From: an uncultured Prevotella sp.
GTDB taxonomy: Bacteria; Bacteroidota; Bacteroidia; Bacteroidales; Bacteroidaceae
Assembly (NCBI GenBank): GCA_900314365.1
Contig: OMVH01000044.1
Coordinates: 1-11,139, forward strand
Length of the DNA stretch: 11,139 bases
Direction of reading: 5' to 3'
The position numbers and the translations under genes were made by a program. The notes below the pieces were generated by a model. That model searched no databases, was not told where the DNA came from, and was given only the letters and a program-made list of their open reading frames with translations. Positions 1-8,443 of the stretch are shown here, piece by piece; the first letter of the stretch is position 1, and each line of letters starts with the position of its first letter.

Positions 1-249
1 ATCAAAAATCAAAGTTTTCCATTGCACACTCTCTTCATTTGAAGCTCATCTGCCTCGATAAAATCGGTGCCTGTCATTGAGACACTACCAATCTGAAAGA
101 GTATAAGCGCTTGCGGAACTTGAAAAACATAAAAACGAAACATTTCGGGATATGGATTTCTACCGAGCAAACAGCCCGGAATGAATCCGTGTCCAGGGTG
201 GAAACAGACTGTACAACAATTATTCGACGTTTGTACAACAATTGTTAGA
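1..249. other. Left-edge region without a convincing gene
   Basis: I find no recognisable gene here. The longest reading frame of note is a 44-codon minus-strand ATG frame at 9-143; it has no recognisable domain, promoter or ribosome binding site and I do not call it. The stretch lies downstream of the terminator of the nucleotidyltransferase gene. Its only obvious structure is the direct repeat at 210-243, listed separately. It could be the flank or untranslated part of a gene outside the window. Confidence 0.5.
210..243. repeat. 12-bp direct repeat, TGTACAACAATT twice
   Basis: TGTACAACAATT occurs exactly at 210-221 and again at 232-243, with a 22-bp start-to-start period, about two helical turns. 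Each copy contains the palindrome TGTACA, and the second copy runs into a 10-bp palindrome AACAATTGTT at 237-246. Tandem half-sites on one helix face would suit a DNA-binding protein. No promoter box is visible beside it, so a regulatory role is only a possibility. Confidence 0.5.
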
Positions 250-250
250 C

Positions 251-303
251 CAAAATAAAAGCCTGCAACACCGGCAGCTATGAAGTAGACCGGAATTGCA
301 GGC
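251..303 (-). terminator. Rho-independent terminator of the nucleotidyltransferase gene
   Basis: Read on the minus strand, an 8-bp stem is formed by GCCTGCAA at 296-303 and its complement at 261-268. It is extended inside by a CCGG/CCGG pairing (290-293 with 271-274) and followed by the T-rich run TTTTATTTTG (260-251). It starts 24 nt after the stop codon of the gene at 327-1241, which it should terminate. Confidence 0.85.
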
Positions 304-326
304 TCTGCAGACTGGACAAATAGTGA

Positions 327-1241
327 TTAGAAGAGCTTGTTGGGATAGACGGCCTCGTCGACAAGCTTCTGAATCTTTGCCACTACACTGGGACGGTCGG
401 CAGCATAGGTCACACCGAACCACTTGCTCGTCGTATCAAGCACTTCGCAGGTAGCCTTACCACTCTTGATGAGCTTGTCCACGACCCAGGGAATGAGATA
501 CTCAGCCTTGGGATTGGCTTTGGTCTCAGGATCATCAAGGAAGTCCTTGAAATAGGTCTCACTGTATTCAAAATAGTCAGGTGTGAATCCCCAGACATTC
601 ATGCTCACGGGCGTATTGTCGGGAATGGCAATCCAGTTGCCTTCCTCGTCCTTGAACTCCACCTTGCCGTCGGCTTTACGCTCTATCTCCTTGCGCTCCA
701 CGCAGGAGGTGAGATGGCCGGCCTCGTTTTTCGTGCAGACTCCACGCGACACAGTACCATTGTCGGAAAGTGTATTGCTCACGCGGAATCCAACCATGGC
801 ATAACAGCCCTTGCTGCCTTCGGGAAGCTCGGACAGGAACTTACCAATTACCTGGAAGCAGTCGCGATTGTAGAAATCGTCGCAATTTATAACACAGAAT
901 GGCTCCTTGATAACATCCTTGGCCATCATGACAGCATGATTGGTGCCCCAAGGCTTCGTGCGGCCTTCAGGTACACTGTAGCCTTCAGGAAGTTTGTCGA
1001 GGCTCTGGAAGACGAGCTCGCAAGGCACGTGACCTTCATATTTGGCCAGAATCTTAGTACGGAATTCCTCTTCAAAGTCTTTGCGGATGACCCATACAAT
1101 CTTTCCGAAGCCTGCATGAATGGCGTCGTAGATTGAATAATCCATGATGGTTTCTCCGTTGGGGCCCAGCCCGTCAAGCTGCTTGAGCCCACCATAGCGG
1201 CTACCCATGCCTGCAGCAAGAAGCAATAATGTCGGTTTCAT
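327..1241 (-). CDS. Sugar-phosphate nucleotidyltransferase family protein (NTP_transferase fold)
   Basis: This 304-residue soluble protein belongs to the family that joins a nucleoside triphosphate to a sugar 1-phosphate, giving an NDP-sugar and pyrophosphate. The N-terminus has the nucleotide-binding signature LLLAAGMGSRYGGLKQ (residues 6-21). A GTNHAV segment follows at 99-104, and the INCDDFY segment at 118-124 supplies the likely metal-binding aspartates D121/D122. The length suits a stand-alone transferase without a left-handed beta-helix acetyltransferase domain. The ATG start lies directly before the signature, with an A/T-rich leader and no Shine-Dalgarno site. It has its own promoter candidate (1284-1291) and terminator (251-303), so it is probably a single-gene unit, although read-through from tamL is possible. 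Neighbours do not reveal the substrate, so sugar and nucleotide remain open. Confidence 0.88.
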   Translation of the reverse strand: MKPTLLLLAAGMGSRYGGLKQLDGLGPNGETIMDYSIYDAIHAGFGKIVWVIRKDFEEEFRTKILAKYEGHVPCELVFQSLDKLPEGYSVPEGRTKPWGTNHAVMMAKDVIKEPFCVINCDDFYNRDCFQVIGKFLSELPEGSKGCYAMVGFRVSNTLSDNGTVSRGVCTKNEAGHLTSCVERKEIERKADGKVEFKDEEGNWIAIPDNTPVSMNVWGFTPDYFEYSETYFKDFLDDPETKANPKAEYLIPWVVDKLIKSGKATCEVLDTTSKWFGVTYAADRPSVVAKIQKLVDEAVYPNKLF

Positions 1242-1283
1242 AATTTTATGTTAGTTTTAAGTTAGAACTTCATCTACGTAATG

Positions 1284-1291
1284 CAAAAGTA
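1284..1291 (-). promoter_or_regulatory. Candidate promoter -7 box for the nucleotidyltransferase gene
   Basis: On the minus strand this reads TACTTTTG, an exact match to the TAnnTTTG -7 box of Bacteroidota primary-sigma promoters. The position expected for the -33 box, about 19-20 bp upstream, reads GTG rather than TTG, so that half is weak. The predicted transcript start would leave a leader of about 35-40 nt before the ATG at 1241. Confidence 0.55.
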
Positions 1292-1340
1292 ATCATTTCT
1301 GTTGACACGGCACCCCTTGTAAGGCTTAATTATTGATAAA

Positions 1341-3689
1341 TCAGAAGGGATAGCCTATAGCGAGGTGAATGCTTTGTCCATCGCGGAAGGACGGAAGGTT
1401 GTAGAATCCACTCCGGCCCGTATCGTAGGGCACATGGAGGCCTATACCCCAGTCAACGCGTATAACAAAGATATCCATGTCGTATCTGACCCCGACTCCA
1501 GTACCGTAGGCAAGTTCCTTGAAGAAGTTGCTGGCTCGGAACTTTCCTTCCGGCCGGGCTTCGTCGTTGTGGAGTCCCCACACATTGCCGGCATCGAGGA
1601 AGAGAGCTCCATAGAGTTTACCGAAGAGCCGCGGACGGTATTCCAGATTGGCAAGAAACTTCACGTCGCCTGTCTGCTCTACATACGACATGCGAGAGTT
1701 TTTGGGTACATACTTTCCGGGCCCGATGCTCCTCACGTTGAAGGCACGGATACTGTTGGCTCCTCCCACATAGAATTGCTCATAGTAGGGCGCGGAGGTG
1801 GAGTTGCCATAGGTGGCGACGATGCCCGCGCTGAGATGCCCCACGAGACTACTGTTCTCTGAAAGCCGCCACAGCTTCACAAAGTCGGTCTCGAGCTTAG
1901 CGAACTGTGCAAAAGGATTCTTGAACATCTGCTTGTTCTTCTCCGTAAACTGACGGCCTGCCGCGAGATAGCCGAGAGAGAGAAGGTTGCCGCTCTCACT
2001 CACCTGCACCGACCATGTGATGGGGTTGCGGTAGGTTGAGGCGCTCTGGTACTGGTAGGTGTAGCTCATTTTGGGCACGAACTGGTCCTGCATGGACACA
2101 CGCAGATAGGGGTTGTCAGCGATGAGGTCGGTGAACTTCTGCGTCTGCTTGTTCATGTATTCGTAAGTCAGGATGAGGGGACTGTAGGAGTGGTGCGACT
2201 GTGCCGACGTCCACCAGTCGTAAGTGAGCTCGCCCGAGACCACGTGACGGCGGAAGTAACCAGCGCGGTTCAATATGTTCGTGGATGCCTTGAGAGTCGT
2301 CGTGGGGGTAAGGTAGAAACGGTGACGCCGTTTTTGCCTGTAAAGGGTATCGCGTTTTTGGAAACTTTGCAGCACACTGCGTGGTGTGAGCAGTCGTGGG
2401 AGTATAAGAGCCACGTCGCCCCCCACCTCATAGGAGTTTACACCCGAGCTGCTGCCCTCGGCATTATGTCCGGTCTGCCATTCGTAGGAACCATGCAGAT
2501 TGATGTCAAGCTTTTCGCCGCCCCTGAAGGCATTGCGCTTTGTGAAACCGATGACAGCCTCCGGACCTAACAGTCCCGAGGTCTTACCCTTGGCATTGGC
2601 TTCAATATAGAAGTCATAAGGCTTGTCAAATACGAGGTCGACGGTGAGGTCGAGCGTGTCGCAGGCCTGGGTGGTGTCGCGCTGAGCGAACTGCATACCA
2701 TAATAGCTGAAGAGTCCTGTCCCCTGCAGGCTCTTACCTGATTCTTCCTCCAAGGATGCGCTGTAAAGGCTGTCGGGACGAAGCTTCAGATTGCGCATCA
2801 CTACACCGGGCCTGAGCGGCGGCTTGCGCCCATTAAAATGGAAGAAGATGCTGCGGCGCCCCAACCGGTTGACCAACGTATCAGTGAACTCGCGCTTCAA
2901 GTTGACATCTATCTTACCGATATACCATTTTTTATATACGCGCGCATCAAGGCTGTCGACCATCAACAACCTCAGGCTCACCTTTCCCGGCGTGTTCAGA
3001 GTGTCGGCCATGTAGGATGCAAAACTCTGATTATAGAAGTAGAAGCCATTGTTGCGAAAGAGCAACGAGAGTCTGCGGCGCTCGGCATCCAGATTGGGTA
3101 CGTTGAAAGGTGCTCCTTTACGGATGACAGCATCTTTGGCCGACGACAGAATCAGGCTGTCTGTGACGGGAGGAAAACGCAGATAACTCACGGAGTCGAT
3201 GGTCCACAGATGTCCCATGTCGACGGTGTAAGCCACTTTGCCTTTCTTAGGATTGCGGCCCGTGATATTCTTATAACCCACTTTACCGTGGAAATAACCG
3301 TATTTTCGAAGCTGCGACTCAGCAACAGAAGCCCGCAACTGTGGATTAATCTCGCTCATGAGCTTCGGCCTCGTACCGAAGGCACGCACAAACCAACGAG
3401 CCACGGCACTGCTGTCCTGGGAGAATGCGTTCCAAATCCATAGCTTGATAGGGAAGGGGCTTCGGTAATAACTGCTTCCAAAGAGTGAGGCGTTGGGAGT
3501 GGTAGCGAGTACGTTCTCAATTTCAATTTTGGTTGTCTCTGCGTAGTCGCTGGCTTTATAGTCAGTATAGTTTATCTTCTTCAGTCCCGTGAACAGTTGC
3601 TCGCCATCGGGAATAGCGCTCGTTGAGGAACAACCGTGGAGAATGATAGCCAAGGCTGCAAGAAGGAGAAATATGCTTCTATGTCTCAT
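1341..3689 (-). CDS. tamL: TamL-type outer-membrane lipoprotein, Omp85/BamA-TamA family
   Basis: This 782-residue protein is an outer-membrane beta-barrel of the Omp85 superfamily, expected to work with TamB in outer-membrane biogenesis. The N-terminus is a lipoprotein signal peptide: basic MRHR, a hydrophobic core, then lipobox LHGC with the acylated cysteine at residue 20. A periplasmic POTRA-like region follows to about residue 350. The C-terminal half is barrel-like, with GGANSIRAF around residues 642-650, the equivalent of the VRGF/Y loop-6 motif, and ends in phenylalanine (AIGYPF) as barrel proteins do. A lipid anchor on a TamA-like protein is characteristic of TamL in Bacteroidota. Its ATG overlaps the tamB stop by 4 bp (ATGA), implying translational coupling. 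Motif and context support the assignment; alternative labels are surface antigen D15 family or BamA-like protein. Confidence 0.9.
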   Translation of the reverse strand: MRHRSIFLLLAALAIILHGCSSTSAIPDGEQLFTGLKKINYTDYKASDYAETTKIEIENVLATTPNASLFGSSYYRSPFPIKLWIWNAFSQDSSAVARWFVRAFGTRPKLMSEINPQLRASVAESQLRKYGYFHGKVGYKNITGRNPKKGKVAYTVDMGHLWTIDSVSYLRFPPVTDSLILSSAKDAVIRKGAPFNVPNLDAERRRLSLLFRNNGFYFYNQSFASYMADTLNTPGKVSLRLLMVDSLDARVYKKWYIGKIDVNLKREFTDTLVNRLGRRSIFFHFNGRKPPLRPGVVMRNLKLRPDSLYSASLEEESGKSLQGTGLFSYYGMQFAQRDTTQACDTLDLTVDLVFDKPYDFYIEANAKGKTSGLLGPEAVIGFTKRNAFRGGEKLDINLHGSYEWQTGHNAEGSSSGVNSYEVGGDVALILPRLLTPRSVLQSFQKRDTLYRQKRRHRFYLTPTTTLKASTNILNRAGYFRRHVVSGELTYDWWTSAQSHHSYSPLILTYEYMNKQTQKFTDLIADNPYLRVSMQDQFVPKMSYTYQYQSASTYRNPITWSVQVSESGNLLSLGYLAAGRQFTEKNKQMFKNPFAQFAKLETDFVKLWRLSENSSLVGHLSAGIVATYGNSTSAPYYEQFYVGGANSIRAFNVRSIGPGKYVPKNSRMSYVEQTGDVKFLANLEYRPRLFGKLYGALFLDAGNVWGLHNDEARPEGKFRASNFFKELAYGTGVGVRYDMDIFVIRVDWGIGLHVPYDTGRSGFYNLPSFRDGQSIHLAIGYPF

Positions 3690-6600
3690 TGCTTTGTTTT
3701 GTTGCGCAGCGTATCCTTGCTGCTGTTCATAGCCGGGAGAACATCTGCATCCGACTTGAAACGGAAGATGTCCTTAAAGTGGCGGAGCTTGCGTTTCCAA
3801 ATGAAACCAGCGCCGTATTCACCAATCTGCCCATCAAGCCAGTCGTATACATTATTGTTATAGAACAGCTTCAAGTACTGGCTGGAACGTTGGTCGAGTC
3901 GATACTCGAACTGAACATTGTCGAAGAAGGTGTTGTTCTGCGTCTGTTCGAGTTCTGCTCCCGTAGAAACTTTTCCTCCAATAATGATGTTCAGGCGGTT
4001 GTTAAGCACACGTTTGGAAAACTTGAAGTTGTAGTCAGTGTGCATAGCTCCGTTGGCATTGACAGAGTTGTCGACGCTCATTCCTATGTCGAGCCCCATA
4101 GAGCGCATGGCGGCACCGGCAATATTGTTGATTTCGCTTTGCAGGAACGAGCTCAGCGCACTGTTCATGGAGAACGATTTGGTGTTTCCGTCGGTGAGAT
4201 ACATTCCCGATGCAAGCATGGCAATGGCCACCTTGCCACGTCCTTCTTCGCTCATGGTGTTGAGTTCGTCCTGCACCGTGAGGTCGTTAGGTGCCTTGAT
4301 GATAAACTCGATGCCGGGATTACTGAGGGTTTTAGACAGCTGCACGCCACACTTGAAGTCCACTGCGCGTCCGTTGCCGGTTCCTTCATCGACCGTGGCC
4401 TTTACGCTTTCGGTAGCTGTGATATTAAGTAGTGGATTCATCGGCTCACCATTGAATTCAAGATAGCTTCCTTCCTCTATGTTAAAAGTCTTCAGAGGAA
4501 TGATGGGCAGGGCATATTTCATTTCACCATCATTGAGCGTATAGCGGCCTGTCAGTCTCAGCCCGTCGCTCATGTCGTAGTTCATCCTCAGACTGCCTCC
4601 GCCCCTGAGGTCAATGTAGTTGGAATGGTCGGCGTTGAGCATACAGTCAATGTGGGCAGCCTCATCAATGTTCACCATGAGCTGCATATTGAAGCCTGTC
4701 AGCGGGGGACGAACAACGGTCTGAACTGTGGTGGTGTCGGTGAAATCGGTGAACTTGACAAGCTCGTTGAGCTGGTTGTCAGTGGTCAGCACTGCGTCAC
4801 GCATGATGTAGGTCATATCAGTGGAACCGAGCACATCGAGACGTCCCCGCATCTTCAGATTGTCAACAGGTCCCTGCATACCGGCAAAGAAGTTGACATA
4901 GGTCTTGCCGTAAGTCTCTGAACGCACGTTCTCTTTCGAGTCGATGAGCAGGAAGTTGCGGGCCTGCATCTTCACGTTGAGCATCATACGGTTGAAATCG
5001 GAGAAGTCGAATGACCCTGAGACATCAAGCGGGCTGTCGTTGTTTGCGAACATCTCGAAATTCTCAAAAAGCAACTTGCTGTCTTTTATGGTTACTGGGT
5101 CGTTGGCAAAACGCATCGACACGCCGTAAGGCTGGCTGAAGACATACGACGAGTCGAGATAGATCTCACCGTTCACCTGTGGCTTGTCGAGCTTACCCTT
5201 TACCGTTAGTTCACCATCACCAAAGCCCTTGAAACCTATGAGCTGATCGGGAATAAAGCCATTGACAACCGCCAACGGAAAGTTTTCCATCTGCAGCTTG
5301 GCATCGAGCACACCGTCTTTAGCATAGGTTCCATCGATGGTACCCACCTCTTCACCGTTGCTGGTCATCACTCCGCTCACCTTATGGCCTCCGTCAGCGA
5401 GAGGCATATAGACAAAATCGCTGCCTATGTTCCCCATCGGACATTTTTCGTAGGCCATATTATCCACTGCGACTGATGAGGATATGCTCGTCTCGTCCTT
5501 AGTCTGGATGAGATGGAAATCCCCGTTCATAGTGCCGGATATGTTCGGTGTATAAGGGACAACCGACAAGATGCGCTCCAGGTTTATCTTGTTAAGACTC
5601 AGTGTGATGTCTTGCAAGGCTTCCGTATTACTGTCGTCAGTATAAATTTTCGCTCCAGTCCCGTCATCGGCAGTAAGTTCCATGTCGGCTGATACTCTTC
5701 GGTCGTTTCCTAGGAAGATGTAATTGCTGTCGTTGACATGGAATGTCTTGTAGCCGATAATGGGGTCGTCACCATACAGGCGGCAGCGAATACCTCCCGT
5801 CTCCATTTGGGCATTGAGGGCGACACTTATACCAAGAAGATTCTTAGCATCATAAAGACGTGTAGTGACATAGGCTCCATTATCTTTCACCCCACCTTCG
5901 AAGAGGGCATTGAAAACATACTGAGGGTTGGCGCTGTTGTTGCGTATCTGGCCGTGATAGGTCATCTTGCCGTCGGTGGATGCAAAGTAGAGTCGCAGTG
6001 TATCGAGCTGCATACTGTCCTTGGTGAGTGAGTCGATGCTCACGTAGCCATTCAGTCCAGCTGAATTAGAAGAAGTGAGATTGACATTGGCTTCCTTGAA
6101 ACAGTAGCCATATTTGTGCAGAACACGCACGAAGAAGTTGTCCCTTCCGCTTCGCAGATAGAGCTGACAGAAGGGTAGCTGTGCGCGCAGCTTGTCCTGG
6201 TCGATATAGCGTTCTTTGAATTGTTTTTGCAGCTCAGCCATCAGCCCGTTGCTCAACTTGGAAAGTCGGCGATAACCTCCTTGCGCATTAAGATTAAGGT
6301 GGAAATCCCCGCAGTCAATGACGGCATGGGTTGTGTCGGTCCGGGTGAGTACGTCCATAACGATGTCTTCAGGACGGTAGTTCACCCCCTTCTGCTTGAC
6401 CGTGATGTCACTCACGAGGCCCTGGACCTTGTAGAAATCCTTCATGTCGGAAGCAACATCTACATGTCCGCACAACGATGCCACTACGTCTTCCTTAGTA
6501 GCGTGCAGGCCATAGAGGTCAACCTTAGCAAGGTCACAGGCCACGGTAGCCTTCAGTGACCGCGTTGAAGCGAGTGCATCGAGTGTGATAAGCCCCTGAA

Positions 6601-8320
6601 GGAGCTTGTTGTCGCTCTTGACGAAAGCATGAACCCTACCATTGCGCATCTTTGCATCAGCATTGATACGGTCGAGGTTGTAGCCATTGAAATTGAGGCT
6701 TGTTATGTGGGCCGATGCATCCACACGCGTCCGAGGAGAGAGTAAGTTAGTGCCTGCGCCGGAGAGGCTCACGGTGCCGCTGAATGGCTTTAAGTTCAAG
6801 TTTGGCACAAAGTTCTGAAGAGGAAGCCGGCGGGCATTGAGCTGCGCTGTGTAGGACATGGCATCCGCATTGAAGCCTACAGTTCCCGACAGACTGCCTC
6901 CGCCCTGAGTTGCAAGAATCCGTGCTCCATAGTGCGGACCTCTGACTGCGAGATGCCCCTTAACACCCAATCCGCCCGGTAACCTCACGCTCGAACCCAA
7001 GATGGGATTGAGAAAGCTGAGGTTATAGCCTTGCGCACTAAAATCGGCAGCGGCGGAAACATGCTTGGTGTCCGTAATATTTCGAGCATAGCCTTCAGCG
7101 GTAAGACTCATGACAGTGGGAATGCGCACGCTGACATCATGGAAGTTGAGACGCTCCAGGTTGCCTTTCACCGACCCCTCGGCTATGATAGGAATGTCCA
7201 TCCACATACGCCGGATGTTGGCTGGGAGCGAGGGGATAAAGAGCAAGGCATCATGCTTGCCCAGGGAAGCCCGAAAGCGGGTAGAGAAGTGGCCGGGATT
7301 ACTCTGGGCAAAGGCATCCATGTCCATCTGAGCATCCCCGCTCAATGAGCTATAAGGAGTTCTGAGGGCCAATCCACTGACCGCTAAACGAAGCGAGTCC
7401 TTGACAACTTTTCCGCACAGTCCCTCCAACTTCAGTCCGCTCTTCTCCTTAAACGCAAGTTGGCGAATGTCTGCATTCATGCGTGGCGAGCAGAACATGA
7501 AGGAACGGGCCTGTAAGGACAAGCCGCTGAGCGAAATGTGATTGAAGTCAAAGCCGGGAGAATGGATTTCGAAATTATTATCGTAGTCCAGACTTCCCTG
7601 CTGCCAGTTTATGGTCTGGGTCTTATAGAGACTCTTGTGAAGATCGAGGAAAAGGTTGCTGACAAGCGCTTTTCCGAAATAGGCTTTCACAGCGAGTGTG
7701 TCGCCGGGCATATGGAGCGCGAAGCCAACACCATCGAGCCGCACTTTCTGTGCCGCTATCTTCCAGAAGTTCTGTCCGGGCGTTGTATCCTTGGGCACCG
7801 TGTCGCTGAGTTCCACACTCAGAGTCCCCTGCCGCAGACTGAACGATTCTAGGTCAGCAAGAGTGTTCTTCCAGTCCACAGTGCTCTGTCCTGCTACCGT
7901 AAGGCTCTCCAAGTCGCCCTTGATACGTGCTTCGTGGATGAAGCTGGCTGTGTTTACCTTCAAATGGCTAAAAGCAATGGAGTTAATGTCAACCTTGCTA
8001 CTAAGCAGTGGCAGTAACTTTATATCGACCACAGACTTACGAATATCGGCTATAGTGTCTTTCACCTGAGGCAGAGAGTCGTTCGGACTAATCACTTTCA
8101 CACCTTCGACTCCAAGACGTAACGGGAATTCGAGGTTAACATGGCTGATGCTAATCTCCATGCCGGTACGCTTCGAGGCATAGGCTGTCACCTGCCTGAC
8201 AGCCCAGTTCTGGAAGGGCGGCAGGTAGAGTAGGAGAGTGAGCACGATGAATAATGCTACGGGAGTCAGTAGAACGATTCCCGCAACTTTGATAATCTTC
8301 TTATATCTGAACTCAGTCAC
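3686..8320 (-). CDS. tamB: TamB-like translocation and assembly module protein (DUF490)
   Basis: This 1544-residue inner-membrane-anchored periplasmic protein belongs to the TamB/AsmA-like bridge family, which spans the envelope and is implicated in lipid transport to, and barrel assembly in, the outer membrane. A single N-terminal membrane helix lies at about residues 11-33. Then come over 1000 residues of repetitive beta-rich sequence with AsmA-like phrasing, and a TamB/DUF490 domain from about 1010 to 1490, including the GFGDGELTVKGKLDKPQVNG segment and the closing VQFEYRLDQRSSQYLKLFY strand. It ends in a basic, polar tail. The start is GTG: an in-frame TAA directly precedes it and the next methionine (residue 54) falls after the membrane helix. 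It is first in the tamB-tamL operon, with promoter candidates at 8350-8365. Length is usual for Bacteroidota TamB. Confidence 0.9.
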   Translation of the reverse strand: MTEFRYKKIIKVAGIVLLTPVALFIVLTLLLYLPPFQNWAVRQVTAYASKRTGMEISISHVNLEFPLRLGVEGVKVISPNDSLPQVKDTIADIRKSVVDIKLLPLLSSKVDINSIAFSHLKVNTASFIHEARIKGDLESLTVAGQSTVDWKNTLADLESFSLRQGTLSVELSDTVPKDTTPGQNFWKIAAQKVRLDGVGFALHMPGDTLAVKAYFGKALVSNLFLDLHKSLYKTQTINWQQGSLDYDNNFEIHSPGFDFNHISLSGLSLQARSFMFCSPRMNADIRQLAFKEKSGLKLEGLCGKVVKDSLRLAVSGLALRTPYSSLSGDAQMDMDAFAQSNPGHFSTRFRASLGKHDALLFIPSLPANIRRMWMDIPIIAEGSVKGNLERLNFHDVSVRIPTVMSLTAEGYARNITDTKHVSAAADFSAQGYNLSFLNPILGSSVRLPGGLGVKGHLAVRGPHYGARILATQGGGSLSGTVGFNADAMSYTAQLNARRLPLQNFVPNLNLKPFSGTVSLSGAGTNLLSPRTRVDASAHITSLNFNGYNLDRINADAKMRNGRVHAFVKSDNKLLQGLITLDALASTRSLKATVACDLAKVDLYGLHATKEDVVASLCGHVDVASDMKDFYKVQGLVSDITVKQKGVNYRPEDIVMDVLTRTDTTHAVIDCGDFHLNLNAQGGYRRLSKLSNGLMAELQKQFKERYIDQDKLRAQLPFCQLYLRSGRDNFFVRVLHKYGYCFKEANVNLTSSNSAGLNGYVSIDSLTKDSMQLDTLRLYFASTDGKMTYHGQIRNNSANPQYVFNALFEGGVKDNGAYVTTRLYDAKNLLGISVALNAQMETGGIRCRLYGDDPIIGYKTFHVNDSNYIFLGNDRRVSADMELTADDGTGAKIYTDDSNTEALQDITLSLNKINLERILSVVPYTPNISGTMNGDFHLIQTKDETSISSSVAVDNMAYEKCPMGNIGSDFVYMPLADGGHKVSGVMTSNGEEVGTIDGTYAKDGVLDAKLQMENFPLAVVNGFIPDQLIGFKGFGDGELTVKGKLDKPQVNGEIYLDSSYVFSQPYGVSMRFANDPVTIKDSKLLFENFEMFANNDSPLDVSGSFDFSDFNRMMLNVKMQARNFLLIDSKENVRSETYGKTYVNFFAGMQGPVDNLKMRGRLDVLGSTDMTYIMRDAVLTTDNQLNELVKFTDFTDTTTVQTVVRPPLTGFNMQLMVNIDEAAHIDCMLNADHSNYIDLRGGGSLRMNYDMSDGLRLTGRYTLNDGEMKYALPIIPLKTFNIEEGSYLEFNGEPMNPLLNITATESVKATVDEGTGNGRAVDFKCGVQLSKTLSNPGIEFIIKAPNDLTVQDELNTMSEEGRGKVAIAMLASGMYLTDGNTKSFSMNSALSSFLQSEINNIAGAAMRSMGLDIGMSVDNSVNANGAMHTDYNFKFSKRVLNNRLNIIIGGKVSTGAELEQTQNNTFFDNVQFEYRLDQRSSQYLKLFYNNNVYDWLDGQIGEYGAGFIWKRKLRHFKDIFRFKSDADVLPAMNSSKDTLRNKTKQ

Positions 8321-8349
8321 TTAGGCAGTACACATCTATGATGACGCTG

Positions 8350-8365
8350 CAAAATAACAAAATTA
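8350..8365 (-). promoter_or_regulatory. Candidate promoter of the tamB-tamL operon
   Basis: Two near-tandem -7 boxes are visible on the minus strand: TAATTTTG (8365-8358), an exact TAnnTTTG match, and TTATTTTG (8357-8350), one base off. No clear TTTG lies at the ideal 19-21 bp; the nearest TTG is 22 bp upstream of the second box. Either would give a short leader of about 20-30 nt to the GTG start at 8320. The gap between a terminator and a long operon makes a promoter here likely. Confidence 0.5.
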
Positions 8366-8390
8366 TTCGAAAAAACAGGCAATATTGTCG

Positions 8391-8443
8391 AAGAAAAATA
8401 GGGCAGGAAGCTTATTTTCTTATATTCCTGGCCATTTCCTGCC
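8391..8443 (-). terminator. Terminator of the tetR-fabG-rlu operon, overlapping the rlu 3' end
   Basis: On the minus strand GGCAGGAA (8443-8436) pairs perfectly with TTCCTGCC (8409-8402), followed by CTATTTTTCTT. The first arm and the 26-nt loop contain the last codons and stop of the pseudouridine synthase gene. The long loop is unusual for a Rho-independent terminator, which lowers confidence, but the stem plus T-rich run and its place before the next promoter fit. Confidence 0.55.

Noticed and set aside
9..143. 44-codon minus-strand ATG reading frame near the left edge
   Set aside because: No recognisable domain, no promoter with the TAnnTTTG box, no ribosome binding evidence, and a length expected by chance.
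1295..1340. Possible terminator after tamL
   Set aside because: Only a 4-bp CCTT/AAGG hairpin with no following T-run is visible on the minus strand, so I do not call one.
3689..4432. Long plus-strand frame (247 codons) opposite tamB, and similar plus-strand frames opposite tamL and fabG
   Set aside because: They are antisense shadows of well-supported coding sequences, with no domain or promoter of their own.
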